From: Pseudomonadota bacterium
GTDB taxonomy: Bacteria; Pseudomonadota; Alphaproteobacteria; GCA-2731375
Assembly (NCBI GenBank): GCA_027623205.1
Contig: JAQBYC010000003.1
Location: 1-64,000, forward strand
Direction: 5' to 3'
DNA length: 64,000 nt
This document shows, piece by piece, positions 55,972 through 64,000 of the stretch. The notes under the pieces were generated by a model, which did no database searches, was not told the DNA's origin, and saw nothing but the letters and a program-made list of their open reading frames with translations. Both the position numbers and the translations under genes were made by a program. Position 1 is the stretch's first letter. Each line of letters opens with the position of its first letter.

Positions 55972-56402
55972 ACGTTCCGATGCAAAGTCAAAAACTGGCT
56001 CTTGGCTTGATCGAGGGCGGTTTGACCCTATCGGGTGTCACTGCGGCGGTCACCCCCCTGGCCCTGTGGGTGGCCTGGTCGGAGATGGTGTTCTATTTGG
56101 TTCTATCGGTTGGTTGCGGGGCCTTCTTGATCTTTATCGGACTGGCTCGGTTGCGCGGCCTACTGGCGCCCGACCATGCGCCGGGCGCGAAGGTTATAGA
56201 TTTTGAAAGTCTGCGCCGACGGCGGGTCGATTGGGAACAGTTGCAGGACGAAGACCGCGGGGTCCGGCGCCGCCAGCGCTCCATCAAAGGCGATGCCCAG
56301 CGCGAGTTCGGCTATATGGTGCGCATCACCACCTCGCTGATCCTGATCGCCGTGCTGCTGTTCCTGGCCGTCTGGGCGATGATGGAAATCCGCTACGGCT
56401 AA
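55968..56402 (+). CDS. Small integral membrane protein, unknown
   Basis: A 144-residue protein. Two N-terminal TM segments (about residues 22-40 and 42-62), a basic cytosolic loop ([12 protein letters not shown] and [10 protein letters not shown]), and a third TM at the C-terminus (about 118-138). It overlaps the thiE stop by 4 bases (ATGA), so it is translated with thiE. Not recognised. Confidence 0.75.
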   Translation: MNVPMQSQKLALGLIEGGLTLSGVTAAVTPLALWVAWSEMVFYLVLSVGCGAFLIFIGLARLRGLLAPDHAPGAKVIDFESLRRRRVDWEQLQDEDRGVRRRQRSIKGDAQREFGYMVRITTSLILIAVLLFLAVWAMMEIRYG

Positions 56403-56542
56403 CCATTTTTGAGATGGCGGCTCCTGCCGGGCCCCTTTACCCTGCCGGTCCTTGGACATTGCGGTTGGGCTTTTCATCCATGTTGATGGCAGTATGACCG
56501 CTTGGCATTAACCGCACCTCATTGAAACAGGCGGAGAGCAAC

Positions 56543-58267
56543 ATGACGCGCAAGAAACCGGATGAATTACGCAGCCACCGTTGGTTCGGCGTGGATGATA
56601 TGCGTGCCTTCGGTCACCGCTCCCGCGCCAAACAGATGGGTTACAGTACCGCCGATTTCGCTGGCAAGCCGGTCATCGCTCTCATCAACACTTGGTCCGA
56701 TCTGAATGCCTGCCATATGCATCTGCGCCAGCGGGCGGAGGAGATCAAGCGCGGGGTGTGGCAGGCCGGTGGCTTTCCCGTCGAACTGCCGGCGATGTCT
56801 CTCGCCGAGCCAATCGTCAAGCCGACCACCATGCTGTACCGCAATTTTCTGGCCATGGAGGTGGAGGAATTGTTGCGCAGCCATCCCATTGACGGTGTGG
56901 TCCTGATGGGTGGTTGTGACAAGACCACGCCGGCCCTATTGATGGCGGCCACCAGCATGGACCTGCCGGCGATTTTTTTCCCCGCCGGCCCGGCCCTGCG
57001 CGGCAACTGGGCCGGCCAAACCCTGGGCACGGGCAGCGATGCCTTTAAGTTCTGGGCCGAACGCCGGGCCGGCCGTCTGGATGCCAAGGATTGGGACGCC
57101 ATCGAAAGCGGCATTTCCCGCTCGCCGGGCACCTGCATGACCATGGGTACGGCTTCGACCATGACCGCTATTGCCGAGGCCCTGGGCCTGATCCTGCCTG
57201 GCGGCAGCTCGATCCCCGCGGCCGACAGCGCGCATGCCCGCCTGGCCTCGGAAAGCGGCCGGCGCATTGTCGAGATGGTCTGGGATGATATCAAGATCAC
57301 CTCGTTCCTGGACGACCGCGCCTTCCGCAACGCCATGCGCCTGACCATGGCCTATGGCGGATCAACCAATGCCGCCGTGCATATTCTGGCCTTGGCCGGT
57401 CGTGCCGGAGTCGATGTGAAACTGGACGATCTGGATGCCATCGCCCGCGAGGTGCCCCTGCTGGCCAACATCCGGCCTTCGGGCAAATATCTGATGGAGG
57501 ATTTCTATTATGCCGGCGGCATCCGGGCCCTGATGGCGCGCCTTTCGCACCTGTTGGAAGGCGATGCGCCGACGGTCAGCGGCCATACGCTGGCCGAAAA
57601 TATTGCCGGCGCTGAAGTCTATGATGATGACGTAATCCGGACACTGGCCAATCCGGTGTCGACGCAACAGACCCTGGCGGTACTGCGGGGCAATCTTGCC
57701 CCGACCGGCGCCGTGCTGAAGCCCATCGCCGCCGACCCGAAACTGTTGAGCCACACTGGCCCGGCCGTGGTATTCGATGACTACAACGATATGGCGGCCC
57801 GGATCGATCAAGATGATCTGGAGGTAACGGCGGACAGCGTCTTGATCCTGCGCAACTCCGGCCCCCAGGGCGGGCCGGGCATGCCGGAGTGGGGCATGCT
57901 GCCGATCCCGAAGAAGCTGTTGCGGCAGGGCGTCGATGACATGGTGCGCCTGTCGGATGCGCGTATGAGCGGTACGTCCTATGGCACCTGCGTGTTGCAT
58001 ATTTCGCCGGAGTCTTTTGTTGGCGGCCCCCTGGCACTGGTGCGGACGGGGGATCTGATCAAGCTCGATGTGCCGGCCCGGCGCCTGGATCTGTTGCTCG
58101 ATGATGCGGAACTGGCGCGGCGGCAGGCGGCCTGGACACCGCCGCCGCCGCGCTATGGCCGTGGTTTCGGCGCCATCTATGCCCAGCATGTCACCCAAGC
58201 CGACCAGGGCTGTGATTTCGCCATTCTGCGCGATGGCGAAGCGGTGCCCGAGCCCGAGATTCACTGA
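56543..58267 (+). CDS. IlvD/Edd family sugar-acid dehydratase (L-arabinonate dehydratase-like)
   Basis: A 574-residue Fe-S dehydratase. Cysteines 57, 125 (MGGCDKTTP) and 198 (SPGTCMTMGTAS) fit the [2Fe-2S] ligand set, with the same spacing (68 and 73 residues) as I recall for Rhizobium leguminosarum L-arabinonate dehydratase (59/127/200). MLPIPKKLLRQG and RMSGTSYGTCVLHISPE continue the C-terminal half. It should dehydrate a sugar acid to a 2-keto-3-deoxy acid. The start is ATG 56543 with GGCGGAGAG upstream; a TTG at 56522 would add seven residues. Confidence 0.9.
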   Translation: MTRKKPDELRSHRWFGVDDMRAFGHRSRAKQMGYSTADFAGKPVIALINTWSDLNACHMHLRQRAEEIKRGVWQAGGFPVELPAMSLAEPIVKPTTMLYRNFLAMEVEELLRSHPIDGVVLMGGCDKTTPALLMAATSMDLPAIFFPAGPALRGNWAGQTLGTGSDAFKFWAERRAGRLDAKDWDAIESGISRSPGTCMTMGTASTMTAIAEALGLILPGGSSIPAADSAHARLASESGRRIVEMVWDDIKITSFLDDRAFRNAMRLTMAYGGSTNAAVHILALAGRAGVDVKLDDLDAIAREVPLLANIRPSGKYLMEDFYYAGGIRALMARLSHLLEGDAPTVSGHTLAENIAGAEVYDDDVIRTLANPVSTQQTLAVLRGNLAPTGAVLKPIAADPKLLSHTGPAVVFDDYNDMAARIDQDDLEVTADSVLILRNSGPQGGPGMPEWGMLPIPKKLLRQGVDDMVRLSDARMSGTSYGTCVLHISPESFVGGPLALVRTGDLIKLDVPARRLDLLLDDAELARRQAAWTPPPPRYGRGFGAIYAQHVTQADQGCDFAILRDGEAVPEPEIH

Positions 58268-58308
58268 CATTTCATTGACAGCGCGCCTGATCTAAGCCGC
58301 AATGGCGC

Positions 58309-59490
58309 ATGGATCATTTTAGACAATCGGCGCCTCTCGAACGGGCGCGTAAATTGGCTGATGCGGTTACAGCGGCCGCGGCTGAGATCGAGCGGACCCG
58401 GCGCATACCCGAACCGCTGTTGACGCAGGTGCACGACGCGCGGTTGTTCCGCATGTTATTGCCCGACGATCTGGGTGGTGACGAAATTCATCCGTGCGAT
58501 TATCTGCTGACCATGGAGGAACTGGCCCGCCATGACGCTTCGGTCGCCTGGAATATATTCGTAGGCAACTCCGCCGCGCTGATAGCACCTTTCCTGGAAC
58601 TGGAAACGGCGCAGCAGATTTTTTCCGATCCCCGCACCGTGGTCTCCTGGGGCCCGCCTCATGGCGGCACGGCGGACGCGGTCGAGGGGGGCTATCGGGT
58701 CAGTGGCACCTGGGAGTTCGCCTCCGGCTGCCGGCAGGCCAACTGGATGGGTGTTCATTGCCGGGTGCGCGAGGCGGACGGCAGCTTGCGCCTGAACCAT
58801 GCCGGTCGGCCCACACTGCGTACGCTGTTGTTTGCGATCGACCAGGCCGAACTGCACGATACCTGGGATACCATCGGGCTGCGCGGCACCGCCTCGGACA
58901 GCTATAGCGTCAATGATCTGTTTGTCGCCGAGGAATATTCGGGAACCAGGGATGATCAGGCCCTGCGCCGCAAAAGTGGACCGCTGTACGCCTTCCCCCA
59001 GCAGGGCCTTTATGCCGTCGGGGTCGCCGGTGTCGCCCTCGGGCTGGCGCGGGCCATGCTGACGGCCTTCGCCGACCTGGCCGCCGAAAAGACCCCGCGC
59101 GGCCGGCCCCGGCTGGCGGATACGACGACGGTGCAATCGGACTTCGCCAAGGCCGAAGCCACCCTGGGCGCCGCGCGGGCTTATCTGCTGGAGGCCCTGG
59201 CGGAAGTTTATGCCAGCGCCAGCAAGATGGGGATTGAGGCGACAGAGCCCATCGACATACCCGCCCGGGCCCGCGTACGCCTGGCGGCAACCCATCTTAT
59301 TCACGGCGCGATCGAGGTTGCCGATTGGGTTTATAAAGAAGCCGGCGTCAGCGCCATCTTTCCCGGCACGCCGTTCGAGCGGCGCTTCCGCGACATGCAT
59401 ACCCTCTCGCAGCAAATTCAATCCCGTGGCGCCCATTACGAAGCAGCCGGACAGGTTTTATTGGGTAATCCGCCCGAAGTCTATTTTTGA
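58309..59490 (+). CDS. Acyl-CoA dehydrogenase-like flavoprotein (group D monooxygenase-like)
   Basis: A 393-residue member of the acyl-CoA dehydrogenase fold. RLPDDLGGDEIHPCDYLLTMEEL (here RMLLPDDLGGDE), the ASVAWNIFVGNSAALIA segment, GGYRVSGTWEFASGCRQANW and the C-terminal helical bundle ending in RRFRDMHTLSQQIQSRGAHYE are typical of the subgroup containing HpaC/HsaA-type flavin-dependent monooxygenases. No clear catalytic glutamate was found, supporting oxygenase use rather than true acyl-CoA dehydrogenation. It is 41 bases after the dehydratase and may act in the same pathway. Confidence 0.85.
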   Translation: MDHFRQSAPLERARKLADAVTAAAAEIERTRRIPEPLLTQVHDARLFRMLLPDDLGGDEIHPCDYLLTMEELARHDASVAWNIFVGNSAALIAPFLELETAQQIFSDPRTVVSWGPPHGGTADAVEGGYRVSGTWEFASGCRQANWMGVHCRVREADGSLRLNHAGRPTLRTLLFAIDQAELHDTWDTIGLRGTASDSYSVNDLFVAEEYSGTRDDQALRRKSGPLYAFPQQGLYAVGVAGVALGLARAMLTAFADLAAEKTPRGRPRLADTTTVQSDFAKAEATLGAARAYLLEALAEVYASASKMGIEATEPIDIPARARVRLAATHLIHGAIEVADWVYKEAGVSAIFPGTPFERRFRDMHTLSQQIQSRGAHYEAAGQVLLGNPPEVYF

Positions 59491-59505
59491 GATGAGCGCT
59501 GTTGG

Positions 59506-60417
59506 ATGAGTTTGGCCGCGATTGTCTCGCCGACCTGGCGCAATAATTTTATCGGTTTGCTGTTGGTCCTATTGGGTGGTCTTTTCATCACCTCACTGAC
59601 CTGGATCGTCCGTAGCGTGGCCGATGACATCCATCCCCTGCAGGCCGGCTTCATGCGCTATGGCTTCGGCACGCTGTTGCTGCTGCCCCTGATCATGAAG
59701 TTTGAAAAGTCGGACTTCGATGTGAAATTGATGGGCTGGCATTTTCTGCGCGGTGTCGTTCATGCGGTCAGCGTGTTGTTGTGGTTTTACGCGGTAACGC
59801 AAATAACCCTGGCTGATCTGACCGCGTTAAGCTTTACCGCGCCGGTCTTCGTCACCATCGGGGCGTTCCTGTTCCTGGGCGAAACTTTCAGCCACCGCCG
59901 CCTGGGCGGGATTATTTTGGCATTCATCGGCGCGATTGTCATTTTGCGGCCTGGCGTTGAAACCATCTCGATCGGCGCCATCGCCATCCTGGCCGCCTCG
60001 CCGTTTCAGGCGGCCTCGACCCTGATCGGCAAGCGTCTGGTCGTGCGCACCTCGATCTTTGCCATGGTTTTCTATTTGTCCCTGTTCGTGACCATGGTCA
60101 GCCTGATCCCCGCCCTGCTGGTCTGGGTGATGCCATCCCTGCACACCTGCGCCCTGACCTTCGCCGCCGGCGTGATGGCGACGCTGGCGCATTTCTGCTG
60201 GAGCAAGAGTTTCCAGATCGCGGATTTATCGTTCACCCAGCCCGGCTTTTATTTCACCCTGATCTGGGCCGCCGCCATCGGTTATTTTTTCTTCGGCGAA
60301 CGCCCCGACCTATGGTCAGGGCTGGGCGCCGCGATTATCATCGCCGCTACGGCCTATATAGCGGCCCGCGAGCGGCAGGTCCGCCGCCGGGCAAAAGCGG
60401 TGGGAGAGAAAACATGA
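59506..60417 (+). CDS. DMT superfamily (EamA) transporter
   Basis: A 303-residue protein with about ten TMs in two EamA repeats. FGTLLLLPLIMKFEKSD, LMGWHFLRGVVHAVSVLLWFYAVTQITLADLTALSFTAPVFVTIGAFLFLGE and the second-half AGVMATLAHFCWSKSFQIADLSFTQPGFYFTLIWAA are typical. Exports or imports small metabolites; substrate unknown. It starts 15 bases after the flavoprotein stop and overlaps ubiX by 4 bases. Confidence 0.9.
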   Translation: MSLAAIVSPTWRNNFIGLLLVLLGGLFITSLTWIVRSVADDIHPLQAGFMRYGFGTLLLLPLIMKFEKSDFDVKLMGWHFLRGVVHAVSVLLWFYAVTQITLADLTALSFTAPVFVTIGAFLFLGETFSHRRLGGIILAFIGAIVILRPGVETISIGAIAILAASPFQAASTLIGKRLVVRTSIFAMVFYLSLFVTMVSLIPALLVWVMPSLHTCALTFAAGVMATLAHFCWSKSFQIADLSFTQPGFYFTLIWAAAIGYFFFGERPDLWSGLGAAIIIAATAYIAARERQVRRRAKAVGEKT

Positions 60418-60983
60418 GCCTGCCCCTGGTAGTAGCGATCACGGGCGCCAGCGGTATCATCTATGGCATCGATATTCTGCGCGCCCTGCGTAAACTGACG
60501 GTGCCGACCCACCTTGTCGTCAGTGAAGCGGCGGTGCAGACCCTCAAATATGAGACCGACATGACCTTGGCCGAGGTGCGGGCCCTGGCGGACGTGGTCC
60601 ATTCCAACAAGGATATCGCGGCCGCCATCTCATCGGGCTCGTTCCTCACCCGGGGCATGATCGTCGCGCCCTGTTCCATCAAGACCCTGTCGGCCGTCGC
60701 CAATTCCTATGATGCCGACCTGGTGGCGCGCGCGGCGGATGTGACCCTGAAGGAACGCCGCCCCCTGGTTCTGATGGTGCGCGAAACGCCGCTGCATAAA
60801 GGCCATCTGGACCTGATGGCCCGCGCGGCGGACTATGGCGCGATCATCCTGCCGCCCATGCCGGCCTTCTACCACAGGCCCAAAACCATCCAGGACATCG
60901 TCGACCAGGGCGTCGGCCGCGCCCTGGACCAGCTGGGCGTCACGCACGCGTTATTCCCACGCTGGAACGACGAGAAAGCTTAA
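60414..60983 (+). CDS. ubiX: Flavin prenyltransferase UbiX
   Basis: A 189-residue flavoprotein. LVVAITGASGIIYGIDILRAL at the N-terminus, VVHSNKDIAAAISSGSFLTRGMIVAPCSIKTLSAVANSYDADLVARAADVTLKERRPLVLMVRETPLHKGHLDLM and IILPPMPAFYHRPKTIQDIVDQ are diagnostic. It makes the prenylated FMN cofactor for UbiD-type decarboxylases (ubiquinone biosynthesis or aromatic acid decarboxylation). No ubiD is seen in this window. The start overlaps the transporter stop. Confidence 0.96.
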   Translation: MSLPLVVAITGASGIIYGIDILRALRKLTVPTHLVVSEAAVQTLKYETDMTLAEVRALADVVHSNKDIAAAISSGSFLTRGMIVAPCSIKTLSAVANSYDADLVARAADVTLKERRPLVLMVRETPLHKGHLDLMARAADYGAIILPPMPAFYHRPKTIQDIVDQGVGRALDQLGVTHALFPRWNDEKA

Positions 60984-61639
60984 GCCTCGGGCGTATCCCT
61001 GGGTTCGGTTGCCTGCATGGCGGGGCGCTGGGAAAAGTCGTTGTACCAGCTGACTAGATTTGGCCGCCCGGGCCTGAAATCCCATAGCCAATCGCGCCAG
61101 TTCTGGTAGCCGCAGGCGATGGCGACGGTAATCTGCGCCAAATTGGGCAGGCTTCCGCCCGCAATCTCCAATTCCGCGGCCCGTTGCTCGCAACGATCGA
61201 AGCAGCGGGTTATGCGGTCCCGTTGTTTCTGCAGAAACCCATCGGAGCGTAACGCCACGGGCCGCAACATTTCAGCCCGCATGGCGACCTGCGCTTCCAG
61301 CAGACCGTCGGCGATGGCGTACAACGACCACATGGGCCACTGGCTATCATCCGCCGGTATGATCCTGGCGCCCGCCGATTGTTGCTTGGCCCGGTCGTTC
61401 AAATATTGGCAAATCAGGGTTGAATCCCCCAATGCCACGCCGTCGTCGGTTAGCAATGTGGGTATGCGCGCAACGGGATTGGCTTCAGCCAGCCCGGCGG
61501 TGAAAGGCACCGTGGCGTACCCCCATTCCAGCGGCCAGGTTGTCGGCCTGACCGCAATCTGGTCCCACAGGCCAAGCTCCTTGGCCGCGACGACAACCTT
61601 GCGCGTGAAGGGTGAGGCGGGTGTCCAAAATAACTGCAA
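60980..61639 (-). CDS. Glutathione S-transferase family protein
   Basis: A 219-residue two-domain protein. The thioredoxin-fold N-terminal half starts MQLFWTPASPFTRKVVVAAKELGL, with a Ser (SPFTRK) where the activating residue lies and NPVARIPTLL followed by DSTLICQYL (glutathione-binding). The helical C-terminal domain includes TVAIACGYQNWR. Convergent with ubiX (4-base overlap at the stops). Substrate unknown. Confidence 0.9.
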   Translation of the reverse strand: MQLFWTPASPFTRKVVVAAKELGLWDQIAVRPTTWPLEWGYATVPFTAGLAEANPVARIPTLLTDDGVALGDSTLICQYLNDRAKQQSAGARIIPADDSQWPMWSLYAIADGLLEAQVAMRAEMLRPVALRSDGFLQKQRDRITRCFDRCEQRAAELEIAGGSLPNLAQITVAIACGYQNWRDWLWDFRPGRPNLVSWYNDFSQRPAMQATEPRDTPEA

Positions 61640-61765
61640 GATAACCTACCTCTATTCTTTGCGGATTATTGTATGGCCAGCGTTAGACAAAAGCGAATGG
61701 GTGTGCACAAAATCAGATGAGATTTGGATCATTCGTGAACGGCCCGGGGAAAGGGAGCAAAAACA

Positions 61766-62161
61766 ATGGCAGTGACGTTGGAAGAAGCCAATCGCATAGC
61801 ACAGGGCGCGCTGGCGAAGGCCGCCGGACTTGGGATCAAAATCAATGTGGCGGTCTGCGATGGCGGCGGCCGCTTGCTGGTTTTTCAGCGCATGGACAAT
61901 GCCATGTGGGCCGGCGTCTATGGCAGCCAGGGCAAGGCGATCGCCTCCGCCTCGTTCGGCCGGCCCAGCGGTGAACTTACCGAACGGGCCGCGCATCCGA
62001 CTTTTCGTGGGATCGTTGCCGCGGAAGGCGGTCACATGATCATGGGCCAGGGGGCCGTGCCGATCATTCGGAACGGGGTGGTGGAAGGCGCCTGCGGCGT
62101 TGGCGGCGGCACCGCGCAGGAAGACGAGGACTGCGCCCGCGCCGGCGTTGATGGGCTTTAG
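61766..62161 (+). CDS. GlcG/HbpS family protein, second copy
   Basis: A 131-residue GlcG/DUF336 protein: LGIKINVAVCDGGGRLLVFQRMDNAMWAGVYGSQGKAIASASFGRPSG and VPIIRNGVVEGACGVGGGTAQEDEDCARAGV. AAAGGGAGC precedes the ATG. Shorter than the 163-residue relative at 25.2 kb. Function is not established; relatives bind heme or work with glycolate or nucleoside metabolism. Confidence 0.85.
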   Translation: MAVTLEEANRIAQGALAKAAGLGIKINVAVCDGGGRLLVFQRMDNAMWAGVYGSQGKAIASASFGRPSGELTERAAHPTFRGIVAAEGGHMIMGQGAVPIIRNGVVEGACGVGGGTAQEDEDCARAGVDGL

Positions 62162-62307
62162 CGGCCCGCCCGGCGCCCATCCTGAATGGTCGTCGATCAT
62201 TTGGCCGAAGTCCCGCAGCCAATTTCCCGCGGCGCGGTGGACTCTGGAACTCCTGGGGGCCTATCATGCTTGTGATCATGAACACATTTCGCTGAAGGTG
62301 AATAACA

Positions 62308-63222
62308 ATGGTTACCGAACCGACCAGGAACCAGTGGGACGTCAGGCGCCTTGCCGGGGCGCTCGGCGCTGAAGTTCGCGGGCTCAGGCTCGCCGAAGCC
62401 GACGAGGTCGACATCGCCGCGATCAAGCGGCTGTTGAACGAGCACATGGTGCTGTTCTTCCCCCAGCAATTTATGAGCATGGACGAGCATGTCGCGTTCG
62501 GCCGCCCGTTTGGGCCGCTTGAGGGGCACCCAAACCTCACGGACCGGAATTCCGTCCAGCACCCCGAGATTTTCAAGTTGACCGCAAGCCAGGGCGGCAT
62601 CGCGGACGAGTGGCATACGGACCTTACATTCCAGCGGGAGCCCGCCTTGATGTCGATCCTCAACATGGTGAAATGCCCCGATACCGGGGGCGATACCATG
62701 TGGAGCAACCTGTGCGCGGCGTTTGATGCCTTGTCGCCCCCATTGCAGGAAATGTGCACCGGACTAACTGCGTTGCACGATGCCCACCCCCATGACCGGG
62801 CGGACAAGATGGCGATCCACCCAGTGGTGCGCGTACACCCGGAAACCGGACGCCAGGCGCTCTACGTCAGCGAGCACTTTACCCGGCGCATTGTGGAGAT
62901 GAGCGCGCCCGAGAGTGATGTGCTGCTGGGTTTCCTGACGAGTTGGGTGCAGAGCCCCCGGTTCACCGTCCGCTATCACTGGGAAGAAGGCACCATCGGG
63001 ATGTGGGACAACCGCTGCACCCAGCATTCGGTCCTGAATGATTTCACGGAAGAACGGATCATCCAGCGGGTCACCGTCATGGGGGACCGGCCCGAAGGAG
63101 CGGGCGCCCGTTGGCAGCCCTGGACAAAGCAGGCGCGCCGCTCCGCCATGAGCCGCCACGACCGCCAGCTGATCGGTTTCCTCAAGGGCCAGGCCGCAGA
63201 CGCCGCTGACGCCGCGGAATAG
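62308..63222 (+). CDS. TauD/TfdA-family Fe(II)/2-oxoglutarate dioxygenase
   Basis: A 304-residue oxygenase. EWHTDLTFQREPALMSIL contains the HxD iron motif (HTD), followed by DTMWSNLCAAFDAL and the distal His/Arg region GTIGMWDNRCTQHSVLNDFTEERIIQRVTVMGDRP. N-terminal LAGALGAEVRGLRLAEA is the usual TauD start. It would oxidise a small substrate such as taurine, a sulfonate, an aryloxyacetate or a related compound. The substrate is unknown. Confidence 0.9.
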   Translation: MVTEPTRNQWDVRRLAGALGAEVRGLRLAEADEVDIAAIKRLLNEHMVLFFPQQFMSMDEHVAFGRPFGPLEGHPNLTDRNSVQHPEIFKLTASQGGIADEWHTDLTFQREPALMSILNMVKCPDTGGDTMWSNLCAAFDALSPPLQEMCTGLTALHDAHPHDRADKMAIHPVVRVHPETGRQALYVSEHFTRRIVEMSAPESDVLLGFLTSWVQSPRFTVRYHWEEGTIGMWDNRCTQHSVLNDFTEERIIQRVTVMGDRPEGAGARWQPWTKQARRSAMSRHDRQLIGFLKGQAADAADAAE

Positions 63223-63267
63223 CCGGTCGCTCCATAGTGCCGCGGCTCCGTCTTGCCGGGCGCCACG

Positions 63268-63657
63268 ATGAGCACCGTAATCATCCTGCAAATTCTGTAT
63301 GCCCTGGTTGGGGCGGCGTACAACGCCGTCAGTATCGCGCGGGTGAGGCGCGGCCGCGCACCCTTGTCGGCGACCAATCCCGTGAAAGGACTGGTCATCA
63401 TGGCGGTCGTTGCCGGGGTAACCCTGACGCAGCCCTATGTCCAGGGCGCCATCTATATCATCGGCTGGTTGGTGTTGATCTGGTATCTCGGCCGCGGCGC
63501 GGTTGCCGCCCATTTCAAGGCGATCAGCAGCCGTCAAAACCTGCACCTGTACGCTTCCCTGCCGGCGGCGTATCTGGCCTTTTTGATCAATGGCTTTGGC
63601 GTCGTTGTCGGTGGTATCGGCGTTCTGTCCATGCTTGGGACGCTACTGCATCATTGA
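63268..63657 (+). CDS. Small membrane protein, unknown
   Basis: A 129-residue protein from ATG 63268 with four hydrophobic segments, about residues 4-22, 42-60, 65-80 and 98-124. A basic loop (RVRRGRAP) follows the first. Compact membrane protein; not recognised. It ends 46 bases before the stop of the convergent LLM oxidoreductase gene. Confidence 0.7.
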   Translation: MSTVIILQILYALVGAAYNAVSIARVRRGRAPLSATNPVKGLVIMAVVAGVTLTQPYVQGAIYIIGWLVLIWYLGRGAVAAHFKAISSRQNLHLYASLPAAYLAFLINGFGVVVGGIGVLSMLGTLLHH

Positions 63658-63703
63658 AGCTTTAGTTGAGTTTTGGCCGCCCCCCGAAGAAATTTTGAAA
63701 TGT

Positions 63704-64000
63704 TTAGGCCGTGGGAAAGAAGCGGTTTTCAGGCCGGGGCAGGCCAAGGTTCTCCCGCAATGTCCTGCCTTCGTATTCGCGGCGGAACAGGCCGCGCCGC
63801 TGCAACTCGGGCACCACGTGATTGACGAAATCTTCCAATCCGCCGGGCAAATAGGGGAACATGACGTTGAAGCCATCGCAGCCCGCCTCTAGCAGCCATT
63901 CCTCCATCTGGTCGGCGATCATGTCCGGCGTGCCGACCATGGCCAGACCGGAATAACCGCCCAGACGTCCCGCCAATTGCCGGACGGTCAGGTTCTCCCG
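63704..64000 (-). CDS. LLM/NtaA-type flavin-dependent monooxygenase, C-terminal end (partial)
   Basis: The last 99 codons of a gene that runs off the right edge (frame open to base 64000). The visible part TVRQLAGRLGGYSGLAMVGTPDMIADQMEEWLLEAGCDGFNVMFPYLPGGLEDFVNHVVPELQRRG is the characteristic C-terminus of NtaA/SnaA/DszA-type luciferase-like monooxygenases. Its N-terminus, start and full context are outside the window. Confidence 0.88.
   Translation of the reverse strand, partial: RENLTVRQLAGRLGGYSGLAMVGTPDMIADQMEEWLLEAGCDGFNVMFPYLPGGLEDFVNHVVPELQRRGLFRREYEGRTLRENLGLPRPENRFFPTA

Overview
The window reads as a chromosomal segment of an alphaproteobacterium, most like the Rhodospirillales: GC-rich, dense, with the alphaproteobacterial gene orders ruvCAB-ybgC-tolQRAB-pal-cpoB-tilS-ftsH-folP-glmM, zapA-6S RNA-5-formyl-THF cyclo-ligase, and tkt-gap-pgk-fba-thiE. 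I saw no phage, insertion sequence, CRISPR array, rRNA or tRNA gene. Taxonomic placement is inference from gene order and protein resemblance only.

Layout. 0.2-2.5 kb: a secreted PDC/Cache sensor protein and a methyl-accepting chemotaxis protein, separated by a strong stem-loop. 2.8-9 kb: an SDR, then the divergent metXW operon and a chorismate mutase-hisC-tyrA operon (methionine, and tyrosine/phenylalanine). 9-15 kb: assorted accessory enzymes (DUF2125 protein, ChaC-like cyclotransferase, VOC protein, amidohydrolase, YgjP-like metalloprotein, Gfo/Idh oxidoreductase, HpcH/HpaI aldolase). 15.1-19.4 kb: a protein-quality-control cassette, cbpA-cbpM-ftsH (a second FtsH), divergent from a zinc alcohol dehydrogenase. 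19.4-22.6 kb: a membrane class III nucleotide cyclase and, nearby, a Crp/Fnr regulator with Fnr-like cysteines. 22.7-28.6 kb: a ridA-DUF350-trypsin-like protease operon, Nudix/GlcG pair, double-VOC protein, a duplicated-domain exported protein and a ferredoxin-like protein.

28.6-46 kb is one long run of minus-strand housekeeping genes: yebC, ruvC, ruvA, ruvB, ybgC, tolQ, tolR, tolA, tolB, pal, cpoB, tilS, ftsH, folP, glmM, thiD, a PaaI-type thioesterase and a Bcr/CflA exporter. It covers Holliday-junction processing, the Tol-Pal envelope machine, tRNA modification, membrane proteolysis, folate, peptidoglycan precursor and thiamine synthesis. 46.5-48.9 kb holds a YmdB-like phosphoesterase, a folate salvage enzyme, a 6S RNA candidate and zapA. 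49.2-56.4 kb is central carbon metabolism (transketolase, GAPDH, phosphoglycerate kinase, class I aldolase) with thiE. 56.5-64 kb is a catabolic/accessory stretch: an IlvD/Edd-type sugar-acid dehydratase, an acyl-CoA-dehydrogenase-like enzyme, a DMT transporter, UbiX, GST, GlcG-like, TauD-like dioxygenase, a small membrane protein and the C-terminal end of an LLM-type monooxygenase that runs off the right edge.

The least expected signal is a family of about 100-bp intergenic repeats, six copies at five places (near 3.9, 21.4, 25.8, 26.9 and twice at 53.5-53.7 kb). They have CTAGAGC/GCTCTAG-type ends, internal inverted repeats and hairpins whose arms change together between copies. Two copies carry the stop codon of a neighbouring gene (metW, pgk).
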